A stretch of DNA of 64,000 bases from Begonia masoniana (lineage: Eukaryota; Streptophyta; Magnoliopsida; Cucurbitales; Begoniaceae), in the NCBI GenBank assembly GCA_022432975.1, contig CM039505.1:25675825-25739824 (forward strand), in the 5' to 3' direction. A program made the translations under genes and the position numbers. The notes beneath the pieces are model-generated. The model had not been told where the DNA came from, made no database searches, and saw nothing but the letters and a program-made list of their open reading frames with translations. Of the stretch, positions 23,607 through 35,830 are shown in pieces. Positions within the stretch are counted from its first letter, which is position 1. Each line of letters opens with the position of its first letter.

Positions 23607-24958
23607 TACACCATAAGGTTTAACTATAAGCCTAATGCTTAGTAAGGAATGCATGCTGACAGATATACATGAGTACACAATTTAAAGAGACATAATTCAT
23701 AAACCATTCTTCATTCATGTTCATCTTTATCATTTACATAACATGTATTAAGGCAGGGAACGAGGGAGGAAGACAGGGGTACATAGTCATTTGCCTATCG
23801 CGGCAGTCGTACATAATCATTTGCCTATCGCGGCAATCATGATACATCACTCGGCCTCCCCAGTGGGAGAATTCGCGAGCCATACATATCATTACTCGGC
23901 CTCCACCAGTGGGAGATTTCGCGAGTCATACATATCATTAACTCGGCCTCCACCAGTGGGAGAATTCGCGAGTCATACATAACATAGTCTTTTCCCCATT
24001 CTGCACTTAATCATGGTTACATTTACTTTTCATGTTCTCTACTTAATCATAACGTGGGCATAATGCATAGACATGAGGTTCATAGAGAAAAGTCATATCA
24101 TAAGGACAAGTAGAACATCCTGTAACTTTACATTTACTTACACAACTTCTTCATATCGTGGAAATAACAAATCATAGTCAATAAGCTAACATCTCAGTGA
24201 TTTCCTAATACCCTTGCGGTGTAGGGCCCTAGTGGCCGGAAATCTTAACGCATTCACTTACCTGGATTCCTTAGCAATCCGAACTTCCTCTCTTTAATTT
24301 CTTCACCTAAAACATGTACATTACAGTAGTTAAAACAAAGTCCTAGTAGTCCTAATCATAAACCATCCTAGGATCTAATAGCTAAAGTCATTCCGATTCC
24401 TCTGTTTGACACACTGCAGTCTGAAATCCGAAACTAGGTGGACAGGTTTTTCCATTGATTAAATCCGAGTTGGTTACTTAAAATGCTCAGAATCGATTCG
24501 GGATGACATTTCTACTCCCAGATTTTGAAAAGTCATAAACTACTCGGCCACTGCTAAAAAAAATCCGAACTCAGTGCCGAGCTGAAAACAGAGCTCTATT
24601 TACTAATGAATGACCACATTGTCCATTTCATACCTCGGGTGTGGATTTGCAGAGAAGAGCAAGCTCGAAACCAGCCGTCGGTAAAGGGAAGTTCTGGTAG
24701 CCGAGAGCGAGAACTTGGGAAAGAAGGAATCGCCGAGAGGGAATGTCGGCTACAGTGGCAATAAATGAGATTTAAGGTTTCCATTTCCTATTTATACTTA
24801 ATCCATCAATTCTAATTACAAAACTGCCACCTAACCTAGTTTTACTCAACTTGTAATAAATTTGTCTTAACGTTAAATTTAAATCACAAAGGTTAAATAA
24901 GAGGGTGACAAGAAAATGGTCAGAAAATCACCTGGCCGAAATGTCGGGTGTTACAGTA

Positions 24959-25006
24959 GGTGAAGAAGGTTCAGGTGAGGATACTATGTTCAAAGAGGAT
25001 GCTTAA
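24959..25006 (+). other. acidic 15-codon frame in LTR (copy 6)
   Basis: GEEGSGEDTMFKEDA and then TAA. Nearly the same as copy 5, with two adjacent residues near the middle of the frame accounting for the difference. Confidence 0.45.
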
Positions 25007-25264
25007 GGCTGGTTGCTGGTGGAAGCTCAAAATGACAGTGCAGGACTGGAAAGGCGATTGATGACCCCTGGTTAATGCTCTTTTGTTTCAGTATAATAAG
25101 GATATAAAGTTTAAGTAGGATGAGATTATTTATAATGTTGAGCTTTGAGACTGTCTAGTTGATTCACTGAGTTAGGGATTGATTTTTATAGACTTATAAA
25201 TGATCTGTTACTTAAGTCTTCCGCTATATGCATTCTGAATGGGTTGTAGTATTTTCTGTTGGAA

Positions 25265-25620
25265 GAAGTCGTTTGATGGTTTAGTCTTCCGGCTGACGTC
25301 ATCGGCAAATGCCGAGTGATAGAGTTTGATGGTTTAGTCTTCCGGCTGATGTCATCGGCAGATGCCGAATGTTAGAGTTTGATGGTTTAGTCTTCCGGCT
25401 GACGTCATCGGCAGATGCCGAGTGATAGAGTTTGATGGTTTAGTCTTCCGGCTGACGTCATCGGCAAATGCCGAGTGATAGAGTTTGATGGTTTAGTCTT
25501 TCGGCTAACGTCATCGGCAAATGCCGAGTGATAGAGTTTGATGGTTTAGTCTTCCGGCTGATGTCATCGGCAGATGCCGAATGTTAGAGTTTGATGGTTT
25601 AGTCTTCCGGATGACGTCAC
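25265..25620 (+). repeat. minisatellite with TGACGTCA core
   Basis: About six units of roughly 57 bp with TTTGATGGTTTAGTCTTCCG followed by GCTGACGTCATCGGCA. Inverted relative to the array at 22890-23250. Confidence 0.85.
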
Positions 25621-26133
25621 CGGTAGATGTAAATGTTTCTTTGTCGACTAGTGACCGGTGGATGTCACTGGATGATGTAGAAGATATTTTAACTGAGCAC
25701 GCGAGGCCCACGTGCCCACCGGAAGATCTCTTCCATTAGGCGATGTAAGCAAGTCACGCGCGTTGCACGTGACGACCGGACGACTAAATTTCTGAGGGTT
25801 GCCAACGCATGCAACCCATGCAAACCCGAGTAGAATCATGTCGAGAGGGTTGGAGACATTTCTTCCCTGCTCGAATTTGTCCAGAAACTGATGACCGAGC
25901 CTAGTCGCTCGACTCTGTGAATGTTTGAACCGACGTGGTATAGGAAGTCGAGCACGAAAGGGGTTCGTTTTCCTTAATGGTTCGGCGTCTCTGTTTCCAG
26001 TTTAGAAAAACAAAATATACGCAACGTAAATGTCTGACGAGAAAAAGTAAGTGAATGCAATAATAGTAAAAGTCAAGCAAACGATTAATGAAAGATTATG
26101 ATCACGTGACGGCTCCTGGCCGGGGTCGTTACA

Positions 26134-27341
26134 ATGAAGGGGTAAATTGGGAAGGAATTATGGTAGGTGGGAGGGAGCCAATGCATGGTTGCCAAATGTC
26201 CATAACTTGATGAGAAACCTACCTATTGTTTTCTCTTCTCTCCTCTTCTACGTAAACCTTCATTTTTATCATCTTCTATGTTTTCTCTCTTCCAGGCGAC
26301 CAGCAACAATCCTAAGCTTTTTCTTTTCTTTTCCTGATTTCTCCATTTTCACTAGCAGAAGGTTCGTGAACCACTGTGATCGTGCGTTCAAGCTTGCAGC
26401 ACTTCGGACAACAGGTAAGTTCATGCGTAAAGTTGGCCCTTAAGGCCCTACAGCATGGAGGTACTAGGTTTTGGTTCGGGTAGATAGGTCGTAGGTTATA
26501 CTTTAAACTAAACGTGTTCTGTGTGTTATGTTTCATGTTTGTTTTCATTCTGTCGCCTATCTCTGTTATGTTCAAGCACTATATCTGTTCATGCATACAC
26601 GTTTTCTGGAAAACCATGCAAATGTTTTTCAGCACTAGATTTGAAGTTATGAAAGTTAAAAATATGAATGTAATGTATGGTTAAGTGTGGACGAGGACTG
26701 ACCTCCTGTTATGTACTCCTGTTATGTCCTATTGTGGCATGTACTCCTGTTGCGCCAGCTCTTCCTCCCACTTATACCTTCATGTCCAGTGAAACGTAAT
26801 GTAATGTTCATGTATTTGGAAAAATGTTCATGCACAGCATATGCATCACTGCATTGTATGTTCTTACTGAGCTCTAGGCTTATAGTTGAACTCCCTGTTG
26901 TAGGTACGGAACCTATGGATGAGGATTTTGTGCCTCAATCCGACGAATAGGTGGTTGGTGACACGAGCTTTCGGGGGTGGTTGCGGTAGCCAGACATATT
27001 TCTGACCCGAGAGAGTGAAGTTTTTTTAAAGTAAAGTTCATGTTTGTAAACTCTGATGGGATTCTGGGGTTTTTGTTTTAAAACTCTGTTGGGAACTCTG
27101 TTGGGTTTTTATAATGTATAGGTTTTGGTGTTTAAGTTTTTAAACCTCTGTAATTGATAGTTGTATATATATTTTGAAACATTCTGGAACTGTTTGAAGT
27201 TTTTCTCTTTTAGGTTGTGCATGGATTATCTCTGGTTTTAGAGCTATCAATTCAGTTTGATTTCTTAAACTTCTGTTATGTTCTCTAACACGTTTAAAAT
27301 TATGTTTTGAATCGGGCTTTGGGGTTTGAAGTTTTTATGCC
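26134..27341 (+). mobile_element. 5' LTR of gypsy element 2, first part
   Basis: It aligns with the 3' LTR of the same element from about 170 bp inside the LTR start onward; the first 170 bp, with the TGTAACACCC end and the left target copy, are missing. It contains GACAACAGGTAAGT at 26407, the box CTTAAGGCCCTACAGCA near 26440, an acceptor-like TGTAGGT at 26900 and the acidic frame at 26903. The LTR is interrupted at 27341 by the Athila-like element and resumes at the 27-bp array (33983) to end at 35673. Confidence 0.85.
26903..26950 (+). other. acidic 15-codon frame in LTR (copy 7)
   Basis: GTEPMDEDFVPQSDE and then TAG. Splicing to the donor at 26415 would place LRTT before it. Confidence 0.45.
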
Positions 27342-29020
27342 TGATGACTCTTATTTTAGAGTCATTTTATGCTAATTTTACATAAGAAAATTTATATGAA
27401 TTGAGTGATTGTAATAATAAATTAGTATGAATTTATTATAATTGCTATGCAATGCTGCAGCATTGGTGTTTTGATTGAATTTCATATATTTAATACAGAT
27501 TATCTATTAAAAGCATATTTTTTTCTCCTTAAAATCGAATTTTATATTTTTCATATTTGAATGCAATTTTATTAGAGGGAAAATCAAATTCAAAAGCTGA
27601 AGATTATGGAGAAGAAGCAAATCACGTAAATCAAGGAAATTCGCTGCTCATTATGGGGAGAGAAATTGCTGGAATCATGGAAACAAATCAATTGAAATTT
27701 GAAATAAATGGAAGCAAGCGGATGATGGCAAAAGCTGGGCAGCAATCGGAGGATGTGCAAAAGATGGGCAGCTAAGGAAATAAGACAAAAACTTGGGTAG
27801 CGGAAGATATGAAGGGATTTAAAGAAAGCTAGCAGCGGTTGATTTAAAGAATGGGTAGCGGAAGATGTGAATTCGGGCAACGGGCAGCGGATGATTTAAC
27901 AAGAATAGGCAGCGGAAGAAGCATAAAACAAAGCAACAGTAGAAGTGGAAAGAAGAAAATAAAAGATTGGGCAGCACTAGATGACAAAAGCGGCAGTAGA
28001 AGCTAAAATAAGAAAATAGAAGATGGTCATTTGGGCAGCGGAAGACGTGATGAAGGGCAGCACTAGATGACAAAACCAAAGAGATTTATGGAGAGAGAAA
28101 AGTCATTCTGGAAATGGGCTAAAAAAGGGGGAACAATAAATGTGATTGGAGAGAGAAAGAGATTATGGAATAAAAAAAAAAAGAAAAGAGAATATAAAAA
28201 GGAAGAGAGAGCTCCAGGAGAAGAGAATTTTTTTGGGGGTTGCAAGCAACAGTGGAGGAGGACGACGTTCCTCTGCTTTTTTCCTTCTTCTCTTATTTTT
28301 ATTATTTTTATGTTATTATTTTTTTTAGTTTTATTTAATTATGCATAGTAGCTAAACTTTCAAATCTTGGTTAGGACGATAGTATTCGTTACGGTATTTT
28401 GCTACGATCTTGGTTTTGTTTCTGCAATTATCTATTGAACAATTATTTGTGAAATTTTCTTGCTAAGTCAGATCGTATCGACAGATAGGTTGACGATTCA
28501 TGTTTATATTGTATCGATAGATAGATATAAATTTTAGATGCACGAATAATTAATCAAATTAAATTGTTACAACGTAGTTAACATTAATTTGATTGGCGAT
28601 AAGAATAGCACATATCGAAAATTCAATATTAGTTACATTCTTTCAAGGTAGAAAGAAATTCTAATTTGAATTTACCTAGGCAAATCGAAAGAATCCTAGA
28701 AAATATTTTTATTCTTGCTGTTTTTTAGATAATGCTGCAGAGCATTACCAGAGAATTAGTAGCAGAATCATCGTAACGAAGAAAATCGATCCTAGCCAAG
28801 GCCTTCTTTTATCGTTTTTACCTCGTTTAATCTTGCTTTATTTTATTGAATCATTATTCATATTTTATTTCTAATTTTTATCCAGCAATTTAATATTTTT
28901 ATAAGATTTTTATAGCGATTAATTCAATTAACAATATCCTCGTGGGATCGATACTTTACTTACTCTATTACTTCGTTAGCGACACGTGCACTTGCGTGTA
29001 AAGGTGTAAAATCACTAACA
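27342..29020 (+). repeat. 5' LTR of the Athila-like element
   Basis: 1679 bp from TGATGACTC to CACTAACA. By eye it is about 98% identical to the 3' copy over their shared length, differing by scattered substitutions (for example near 27606 and 27640), so insertion is recent. Confidence 0.85.
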
Positions 29021-29026
29021 AGTTTT

Positions 29027-29044
29027 TGGCGCCGTTGCCGGGGA
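29027..29044 (+). other. primer-binding site (tRNA-Asp)
   Basis: TGGCGCCGTTGCCGGGGA follows the LTR by 6 bp and is complementary to the 3' end of plant tRNA-Asp, the primer used by Athila/Tat elements. Confidence 0.85.
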
Positions 29045-29191
29045 TATTGCTTAGTTGTGATTATTTTGCTATAATTATCTTATTTTATTTTACGTTATTT
29101 TATTTAATTTTGTTTATGTATTTTCAGTTATTCTTGATTTATACCAGACGATTGAAGAATTTATATTGATAACAAGGAAGAAAGAAGAATC

Positions 29192-30811
29192 ATGTTGAAT
29201 CGAATAATTGATGACCGAGATCGACCTATTCAAGACTTTGTCATTCCCACGCTAGACGATCTGAATCCTGGTATTGTGAGACCAGAATTATATGCCACTC
29301 GATTCGAGCTTAAACCGGTCATGTTTCAGATGCTCCAAACCATTGGACAATTTAGTGGAATGGTAACAGACAATCCCCATCGTCATCTCAAAGCATTTGG
29401 AGAAGTGAGCTACTCGTTTCATTTTCCTGGAGTTTCAGTAGAGGCTTTAAGGCTAAAGCTTTTCTCGTATTCTTTAAGAGACCGAGCACGAGATTGGTTT
29501 GATAGCATCTCATCAAATACAATCACTACATGGGGAGAGTTAGCCAAGAAGTTTATCATGAAATACCATCCGCCAGTGAGGAATGCAAGGATGAGAAATG
29601 AAATCATCAGTTTTCATCAGCGAGATGGCGAGTCACTTTATGAGGCTTAGGAGAGATTCAAGGAATTATTAAGACAATGCCCTAGCCATGGAATACCACA
29701 CTGGATTCAGCTAGAGACATTTTACAATGGATTAAATGGGCAAACAAGATCTATCGTTGATACTGCAGCAAATGGAACCCTATTATCAAAATCCTTCAAT
29801 GAAGCGTATGATTTATTAGAAAAGATGACAGTGAACAGCTACCAATGGCCTTCAGAAAGATTTAACCTTACGAGGCAGGCACCTGGAGTTTACGATCTGG
29901 ATGAGGTGTCGGCCTTAAATGCAAAGATTGCTATGCTGGAAAATGCGATCAAGGAGATGAACACACCATCCAAGCCAATAACTAGAGAGGTTTCATGCAT
30001 GTTTTATGGAGAAAACCACGATGAAAATTCATATCCTACTAATCCGGAATCTGAAAATTATGTTGGATACAATATGAACAACAATCCATACTCGCAGACA
30101 TACAATCCTGGTTGGAAACCGCATCTAGATTTTCAATGGAATTCACAGCAGCAGAATGCTACAGCATCAAACAGACTTGCAAAAAATTACAAGCAAAATT
30201 TTTCACAGCCAATGCATAATTTAATGCATCAAGAACAATCAGACAGCTTCGCTAGAGAATATGCTGCTAAGACAGATGTGATCTTGCAGAACTTGGTTAC
30301 ATCAATGAAAAATATGGAGACACATATGGGGCAATTGACTCAATCTTTAAGCACACGAACAGCAAGACAATTACCAAGCAATACAGAAGTGCCACAAAAA
30401 TCAGAAAATCAATATTGCAAGGCCATAGTATTGACGAATGGAAGTGAACTGGAAATTACAGAAAAGCAACAAAAAGCAGAAAATTTAAACAAACAAGAAG
30501 AGTTGCTGGAACAAGATGATGTGGAGGAAGAAGATAAGGATAATCCGGAAACTAGCGTTGATGAAACTGATGCTACAGCAATGCCACCACAGCAACGAAG
30601 TGAATTGAAAACTCAGAGGCCACCACCACCATTCCCTCAAAGACTACAGAAGCATGCAGAAAAAGAAATTGTTGGGAGAAATGAGGAGAGTCTTGGCTAT
30701 GGCGAAGACGTGAATAAGCAGCGGATTACTCTTAATGTATTGAAATATATGAAGTGCACGTACGATGTAGAAGATTGCTTCAACATATCTGAAAAAATGA
30801 TAATGGCATAA
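29192..30811 (+). pseudogene. Athila/Tat gag (interrupted)
   Basis: One frame runs from ATG 29192 to TAA 30811 with a single internal TAG at 29648-29650, in the segment GESLYEA/ERFKELLRQCP. Features: retrotransposon gag domain (SYSLRDRARDWFDS, TWGELAKKFIMKYHP; FYNGLNGQTRSIVD), then a zinc-knuckle position reading CMFYGENHDENSYPTNPE in which two of the Cys are Tyr. Next come a Gln/Asn-rich region, an acidic stretch (EQDDVEEEDKDNPET) and a proline run leading to the lost protease. Gag packages the RNA. With the stop and the damaged knuckle this copy would need Gag supplied in trans. Confidence 0.85.
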
Positions 30812-32381
30812 ACGAAGCAGTTTTCAAGGAGCCACAGGAAACAGTTTGAGGCATTATTTCGAAGGAAGGTTAATCCAGAAGTTTTCAAGCCATCTGTTGA
30901 AAATGCACCTACAATGGAGCTTAAGCACTTGCCATCTCACCTCAAACATAAAGTGACCATAGCATATCATCTACAAATTAAAGAAAAGTGACGTATGGGG
31001 AAGTCTGGCTGAAGACTTGAAAAACTTAGCGCTACTTGGGAGGCAACCCAATTTTTTATATCCTTTTGTATTAGTTTTTATTTATTGTTCTTTGTTTGTT
31101 TTTGTTTTTGCTAAAAATAAACTCATGTTTGCACAAATCAGGGAAGAAGAAGCTGATGAAGAGAAAGCAACATGAAACCCTCCTTCTAATGGAACGAGAA
31201 AGGAAATACCAGGGAAGTCCTAACCCTCTAGCTTAATTTTGTTCTATTTTCTTTTATTGATTCTTTGGACTTCATTTTGTTTGGTAGTGGGGACACTGCT
31301 AATTTTTAAGTGTGGGGGTTAGCTGAGCAGCATGTTTAATTTGGTTTTCTGGATTTACTGTTTACTTTGGTTTTCTGAAAGTGTTTAGAATGTTAGTTTT
31401 GATTGTTTAAACCTTACTTTATGGAATTTAGTCTTCTGCTTAATTTGGTTTAGCTTTGTAGTTCCAACGAAGTGCAATTTAATTTCCTAATATCTTTTAA
31501 TTTAGCAAGTTATTGAATAATGTTATTGTCACATATTATTAGAAATCAATTAAGATTTATTCCCATAAGCTTAGTTTTTCTTAACACACAAACTCCTTTT
31601 GGTTGCTTAGGAATATTATCCTTTCTAGACATTACAATTATATTTAAGTGTCAATAATTTAGTGTTTGATGAAAGAAATTAGCAATGAAAGACTTCTTCT
31701 AAAAAATAATAATAATAATATATAATGAATAATAAGTTTGGGGGTTATATGAAAAAAAAAATTAAAAAAAAAATGAAGAAATGCAATTTCCAAATCTACT
31801 TTCAATTTCGAGTGAGCCTTTTGGATACTCAATGGGTAGAAATAAATTAGAGGAACTTTGGGAGGAACTCCGTTGCATAGTTATTGGCTATACTCCTCTA
31901 TTTCATATGAGTATGTATCTTGAGGTGACACTATTGAATAACCGGAGGACTTCATCACCAATGTTGTCAATTGCGTAAAAAGATAGTGTGACTTATAGAT
32001 AAAGTCAATGTAAAAAATAAAAAATAATAAAATAAAAAAAATATATATTTCCCCTCACTTATTTAAAAATAAAATAAAAGAAAAAAGAAGAATCTTTAAA
32101 TGCTAATGGATTTATGAAGGACATTAGAGAGTTGACATCCTATGATATGTATTGTGATTTCTAGTTTTGATTGTTGAACTTAGCAATTCAAATGGAGTTT
32201 GAGCACACACACACTTTGAAATTGGGTTTATTGGGAATTAAATCTATGTTGATTACTTTTAATTGTGATAGTGAAATTTTTCAATAATTTACAAGTTATT
32301 AGATATTTTGAAATTATACAAATTTGGTCAATGTTATCTTGGGAACTTATTTTTGCATCACTCGAGGACGAGTAATGGTTT
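30812..32381 (+). other. non-coding internal region of the Athila-like element
   Basis: Includes the short pol-entry stub, the GGGAGGCAACCC motif, AAT-rich runs near 31697 and 32010, and no supportable gene. Confidence 0.6.
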
Positions 32382-32396
32382 AAGTTTGGGGGTATT
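32382..32396 (+). other. polypurine tract of the Athila-like element
   Basis: AAGTTTGGGGGTATT lies directly before the 3' LTR start, where plus-strand cDNA synthesis is primed. Confidence 0.75.
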
Positions 32397-33982
32397 TGAT
32401 GACTCTTATTTTAGAGTCATTTTATGCTAATTTTACATAAGAAAATTTATATGAATTGAGTGATTGCAATAATAAATTAGTATGAATTTATTATAATTGC
32501 TATGCAATGCTGCAGCATTGGTGTTTTGATTGAATTTCATATATTTAATACAGATTATCTATTAAAAGCATATTTTTTCTCCTTAAAATCGAATTTTATA
32601 TTTTTCATATTTGAATGCAATTTTATTAGAGGGAAAATCAAATTCAAAAGCTGAAGATTATGGAGAAGAAACAAATCACGTAAATCAAGGAAATTCGCTA
32701 CTGATTATGGGGAGAGAAATTACTGGAATCATGGAAACAAATCAATTGAAATTTGAAATAAATGGAAGCAAGCGGATGATGGCAAAAGCTGGGCAGCAAT
32801 CGGAAGATGTGCAAAAGATGGGTAGCTAAGGAAATAAGACAAAAACTTGGGTAGCGGAAGATATGAAGGGATTTAAAGAAAGCTAGCAGCAGTTGATTTA
32901 AAGAATGGGCAGCGGAAGATGTGAATTCAGGCAACGGGCAGCGGATGATTTAACAAGAATAGGCAGCGGAAGAAGCATAAAACAAAGCAACAGTAGAAGT
33001 GGAAAGAAGAAAATAAAAGATTGGGCAGCACTAGATGACAAAAGCGGCAGTAGAAGCTAAAATAAGAAAATAGAAGATGGTCATTTGGGCAGCGGAAGAC
33101 GTGATGAAGGGCAGCACTAGATGACAAAACCAAAGAGATTTATGGAGAGAGAAAAGTCATTCTGGAAATAGGCTAAAAAAGGGGGAACAATAAATGTGAT
33201 TGGAGAGAGAAAGAGATTATGGAATAAAAAAAAAAGAAAAAAGAATATAAAAAGGAAGAGAGAGCTCCAGGAGAAGAGAATTTTTTTGGGGGTTGCAAGC
33301 AACAGTGGAGGAGGACGACGTTCCTTTGCTTTTTTCCTTCTTCTCTTATTTTTATTATTTTTATGTTATTGTTTTTTTTTAGTTTTGTTTAATTATGCAT
33401 AGTAGCTAAACTTTCAAATCTTGGTTAGGACGATAGTATTCGTTACGGTATTTTGCTACGATCTTGGTTTTGTTTCTGCAATTATCTATTGAACAATTAT
33501 TTGTGAAATTTTCTTGCTAAGTCAGATCGTATCGACAGATAGGTTGACGATTCATGTTTATATTGTATCGATAGATAGATATAAATTTTAGATGCACGAA
33601 TAATTAATCAAATTAAATCGTTACAACGTAGTTAACATTAATTTGATTGGCGATAAGAATAGCACATATCGAAAATTCAATATTAGTTACATTCTTTCAA
33701 GGTAGAAAGAAATTCTAATTTGAATTTACCTAGGCAATTCGAAAGAATCCTAGAAAATATTTTTATTCTTGCTGTTTTTTAGATAATGCTGCAGAGCATT
33801 ACCAGAGCATTAGTAGCAGAATCATCGTAACGAAGAAAATCGATCCTAGCCAAGGCCTTCTTTTATCGTTTTTAGCTCGTTTAATCTTGCTTTATTTTAT
33901 TGAATCATTATTCATACTTTATTTCTAATTTTTATCCAGCAATTTAATATTTTTATAAGATTTTTATAGCGATTAATTCAAT
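32397..33982 (+). repeat. 3' LTR of the Athila-like element (truncated)
   Basis: Matches the 5' LTR to TTAATTCAAT and then switches to the 27-bp array, losing about 100 bp. Confidence 0.85.
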
Positions 33983-35490
33983 CATCCACTCTATGTCATC
34001 CGCCCCTGTCATCCACTCTATGTCATCCGCCCCTGTCATCCACTCTATGTCATCCGCCCCTGTCATCCACTCTATGTCATCCGCCCCTGTCATCCACTCT
34101 ATGTCATCCGCCCCTGTCATCCACTCTATGTCATCCGCCCCTGTCATCCACTCTATGTCATCCGCCCCTGTCATCCACTCTATGTCATCCGCCCCTGTCA
34201 TCCACTCTATGTCATCCGCCCCTGTCATCCACTCTATGTCATCCGCCCCTGTCATCCACTCTATGTCATCCGCCCCTGTCATCCACTCTATGTCATCCGC
34301 CCCTGTCATCCACTCTATGTCATCCGCCCCTGTCATCCACTCTATGTCATCCGCCCCTGTCATCCACTCTATGTCATCCGCCCCTGTCATCCACTCTATG
34401 TCATCCGCCCCTGTCATCCACTCTATGTCATCCGCCCCTGTCATCCACTCTATGTCATCCGCCCCTGTCATCCGCCCCTGTCATCCACTCTATGTCATCC
34501 GCCCCTGTCATCCACTCTATGTCATCCGCCCCTGTCATCCGCCCCTGTCATCCACTCTATGTCATCCGCCCCTGTCATCCGCCCCTGTCATCCACTCTAT
34601 GTCATCCGCCCCTGTCATCCACTCTATGTCATCCGCCCCTGTCATCCACTCTATGTCATCCGCCCCTGTCATCCACTCTATGTCATCCGCCCCTGTCATC
34701 CACTCTATGTCATCCGCCCCTGTCATCCACTCTATGTCATCCGCCCCTGTCATCCACTCTATGTCATCCGCCCCTGTCATCCACTCTATGTCATCCGCCC
34801 CTGTCATCCGCCCCTGTCATCCACTCTATGTCATCCGCCCCTGTCATCCGCCCCTGTCATCCGCCCCTGTCATCCGCCCCTGTCATCCGCCCCTGTCATC
34901 CGCCCCTGTCATCCACTCTATGTCATCCGCCCCTGTCATCCGCCCCTGTCATCCACTCTATGTCATCCGCCCCTGTCATCCGCCCCTGTCATCCACTCTA
35001 TGTCATCCGCCCCTGTCATCCGCCCCTGTCATCCGCCCCTGTCATCCACTCTATGTCATCCGCCCCTGTCATCCACTCTATGTCATCCGCCCCTGTCATC
35101 CGCCCCTGTCATCCGCCCCTGTCATCCACTCTATGTCATCCGCCCCTGTCATCCACTCTATGTCATCCGCCCCTGTCATCCGCCCCTGTCATCCGCCCCT
35201 GTCATCCGCCCCTGTCATCCACTCTATGTCATCCGCCCCTGTCATCCACTCTATGTCATCCGCCCCTGTCATCCATTCTATGTCATCCGCCCCTGTCATC
35301 CACTCTATGTCATCCGCCCCTGTCATCCGCCCCTGTCATCCGCCCCTGTCATCCGCCCCTGTCATCCGCCCCTGTCATCCACTCTATGTCATCCGCCCCT
35401 GTCATCCGCCCCTGTCATCCGCTCCTGTCATCCACTCCTGTCATCCACTCTATGTCATCCGCCCTTGTCATCCGCCCCTGTCATCCACTC
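33983..35490 (+). repeat. 27-bp tandem array with 13-bp half units
   Basis: Units combine CATCCACTCTATGT (14 bp) and CATCCGCCCCTGT (13 bp). The first 17 or so are regular 27-mers; further on, runs of the 13-bp half alone appear in varying number. Because 27 is divisible by three the frames stay open for hundreds of codons; these are not genes. The array belongs to the minisatellite region of the gypsy element 2 5' LTR. Confidence 0.95.
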
Positions 35491-35673
35491 CTGTCTTCCA
35501 TTCTACGTCTTCCATTTTATGTCTTCCATTTTATGCCTTCAACTTTACGTCTTGTCATTTTAAATGTTCAAGAGTTTAAAAAGTCGGGAAAAATTTTATG
35601 TCCAAAAATGTGTAAGTCAAACTCAAAGTCCAGTCGAGTCCCGTGACGGTTCCGACGGGTCGGGGTCGTCACA
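35491..35673 (+). mobile_element. end of gypsy element 2 5' LTR
   Basis: Degenerate CTTCCATTTTATGT repeats, then unique LTR sequence ending GGGTCGGGGTCGTCACA, matching the 3' LTR end at 55950. Confidence 0.85.
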
Positions 35674-35677
35674 GTTA

Positions 35678-35689
35678 TGGTATCAGAGC
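35678..35689 (+). other. primer-binding site (initiator tRNA-Met)
   Basis: TGGTATCAGAGC, 5 bp after the LTR end, complementary to the 3' end of initiator tRNA-Met. Confidence 0.85.
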
Positions 35690-35830
35690 TGTTAGGTTTT
35701 AAAAGCGGTTCTGGAGAACTGTCTTGTTGCGCAACCCGCCACTTGAGATCGCTCCACCAACTATAAGTGTTTAAGTTCCCGTAAAGTCTATTTATTAAAT
35801 TTGATTATTGTTTATAGGATTTTCTTATAA

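Larger units (their letters stand above)
22498..24955 (-). mobile_element. LTR, gypsy type, minus strand (3' end in gap)
   Basis: Read on the minus strand it starts TGTAACACCCGACATTTCGG at 24955 and runs to the gap. It is the same family as the plus-strand partial LTR that follows. On the minus strand a donor-like CCAGGTAAGTG occurs at 24265-24255 and an acceptor-like GTGTAGGT at about 23610, followed by the acidic frame. Its 3' part holds two minisatellites: GCCGATGACGTCAACCGGAA units (22890-23250) and GCGATCGATCTCTGC units (22590-22800). Another short repeat with GGCCTCCACCAGTGGGAGA lies at 23845-23975. Whether this is a solo LTR or part of a full element cannot be told. Confidence 0.85.
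24956..26133 (+). mobile_element. 3' half of a gypsy LTR, plus strand
   Basis: It begins abruptly at GTAGGTGAAGAAGG, the acceptor-like site of the LTR family, and ends GGCCGGGGTCGTTACA. The 5' half is missing; the minus-strand LTR abuts it and GTAGG (24956-24960) is a candidate target duplication of that insertion. It carries the acidic frame at 24959 and a minisatellite of GGCTGACGTCATCGGCAGAT units at 25265-25620. It in turn abuts the truncated 5' LTR of gypsy element 2 at 26134. Confidence 0.8.
27342..33982 (+). mobile_element. Athila/Tat-derived element lacking pol
   Basis: Two near-identical LTRs (27342-29020 and 32397-33982, starting TGATGACTCTTATTTTAGAG) flank a primer-binding site, a gag frame and non-coding DNA. 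Protease, RT, RNase H and integrase are absent: after the gag tail only a short stub (NPEVFKPSVE, MELKHLPSHLKHK, about 30870-30950) remains before the non-coding GCGCTACTTGGGAGGCAACC (31031), a sequence typical of Athila/Tat internal regions. It is therefore non-autonomous. The 3' LTR lacks its last 100 bp or so, ending at the tandem array, so the right target copy cannot be seen. The left flank is ATGCC. Confidence 0.85.

Noticed and set aside
33953..35646. Long open frames (up to 528 codons) on both strands
   Set aside because: Products of the 27-bp array, whose unit is a multiple of three without stops.
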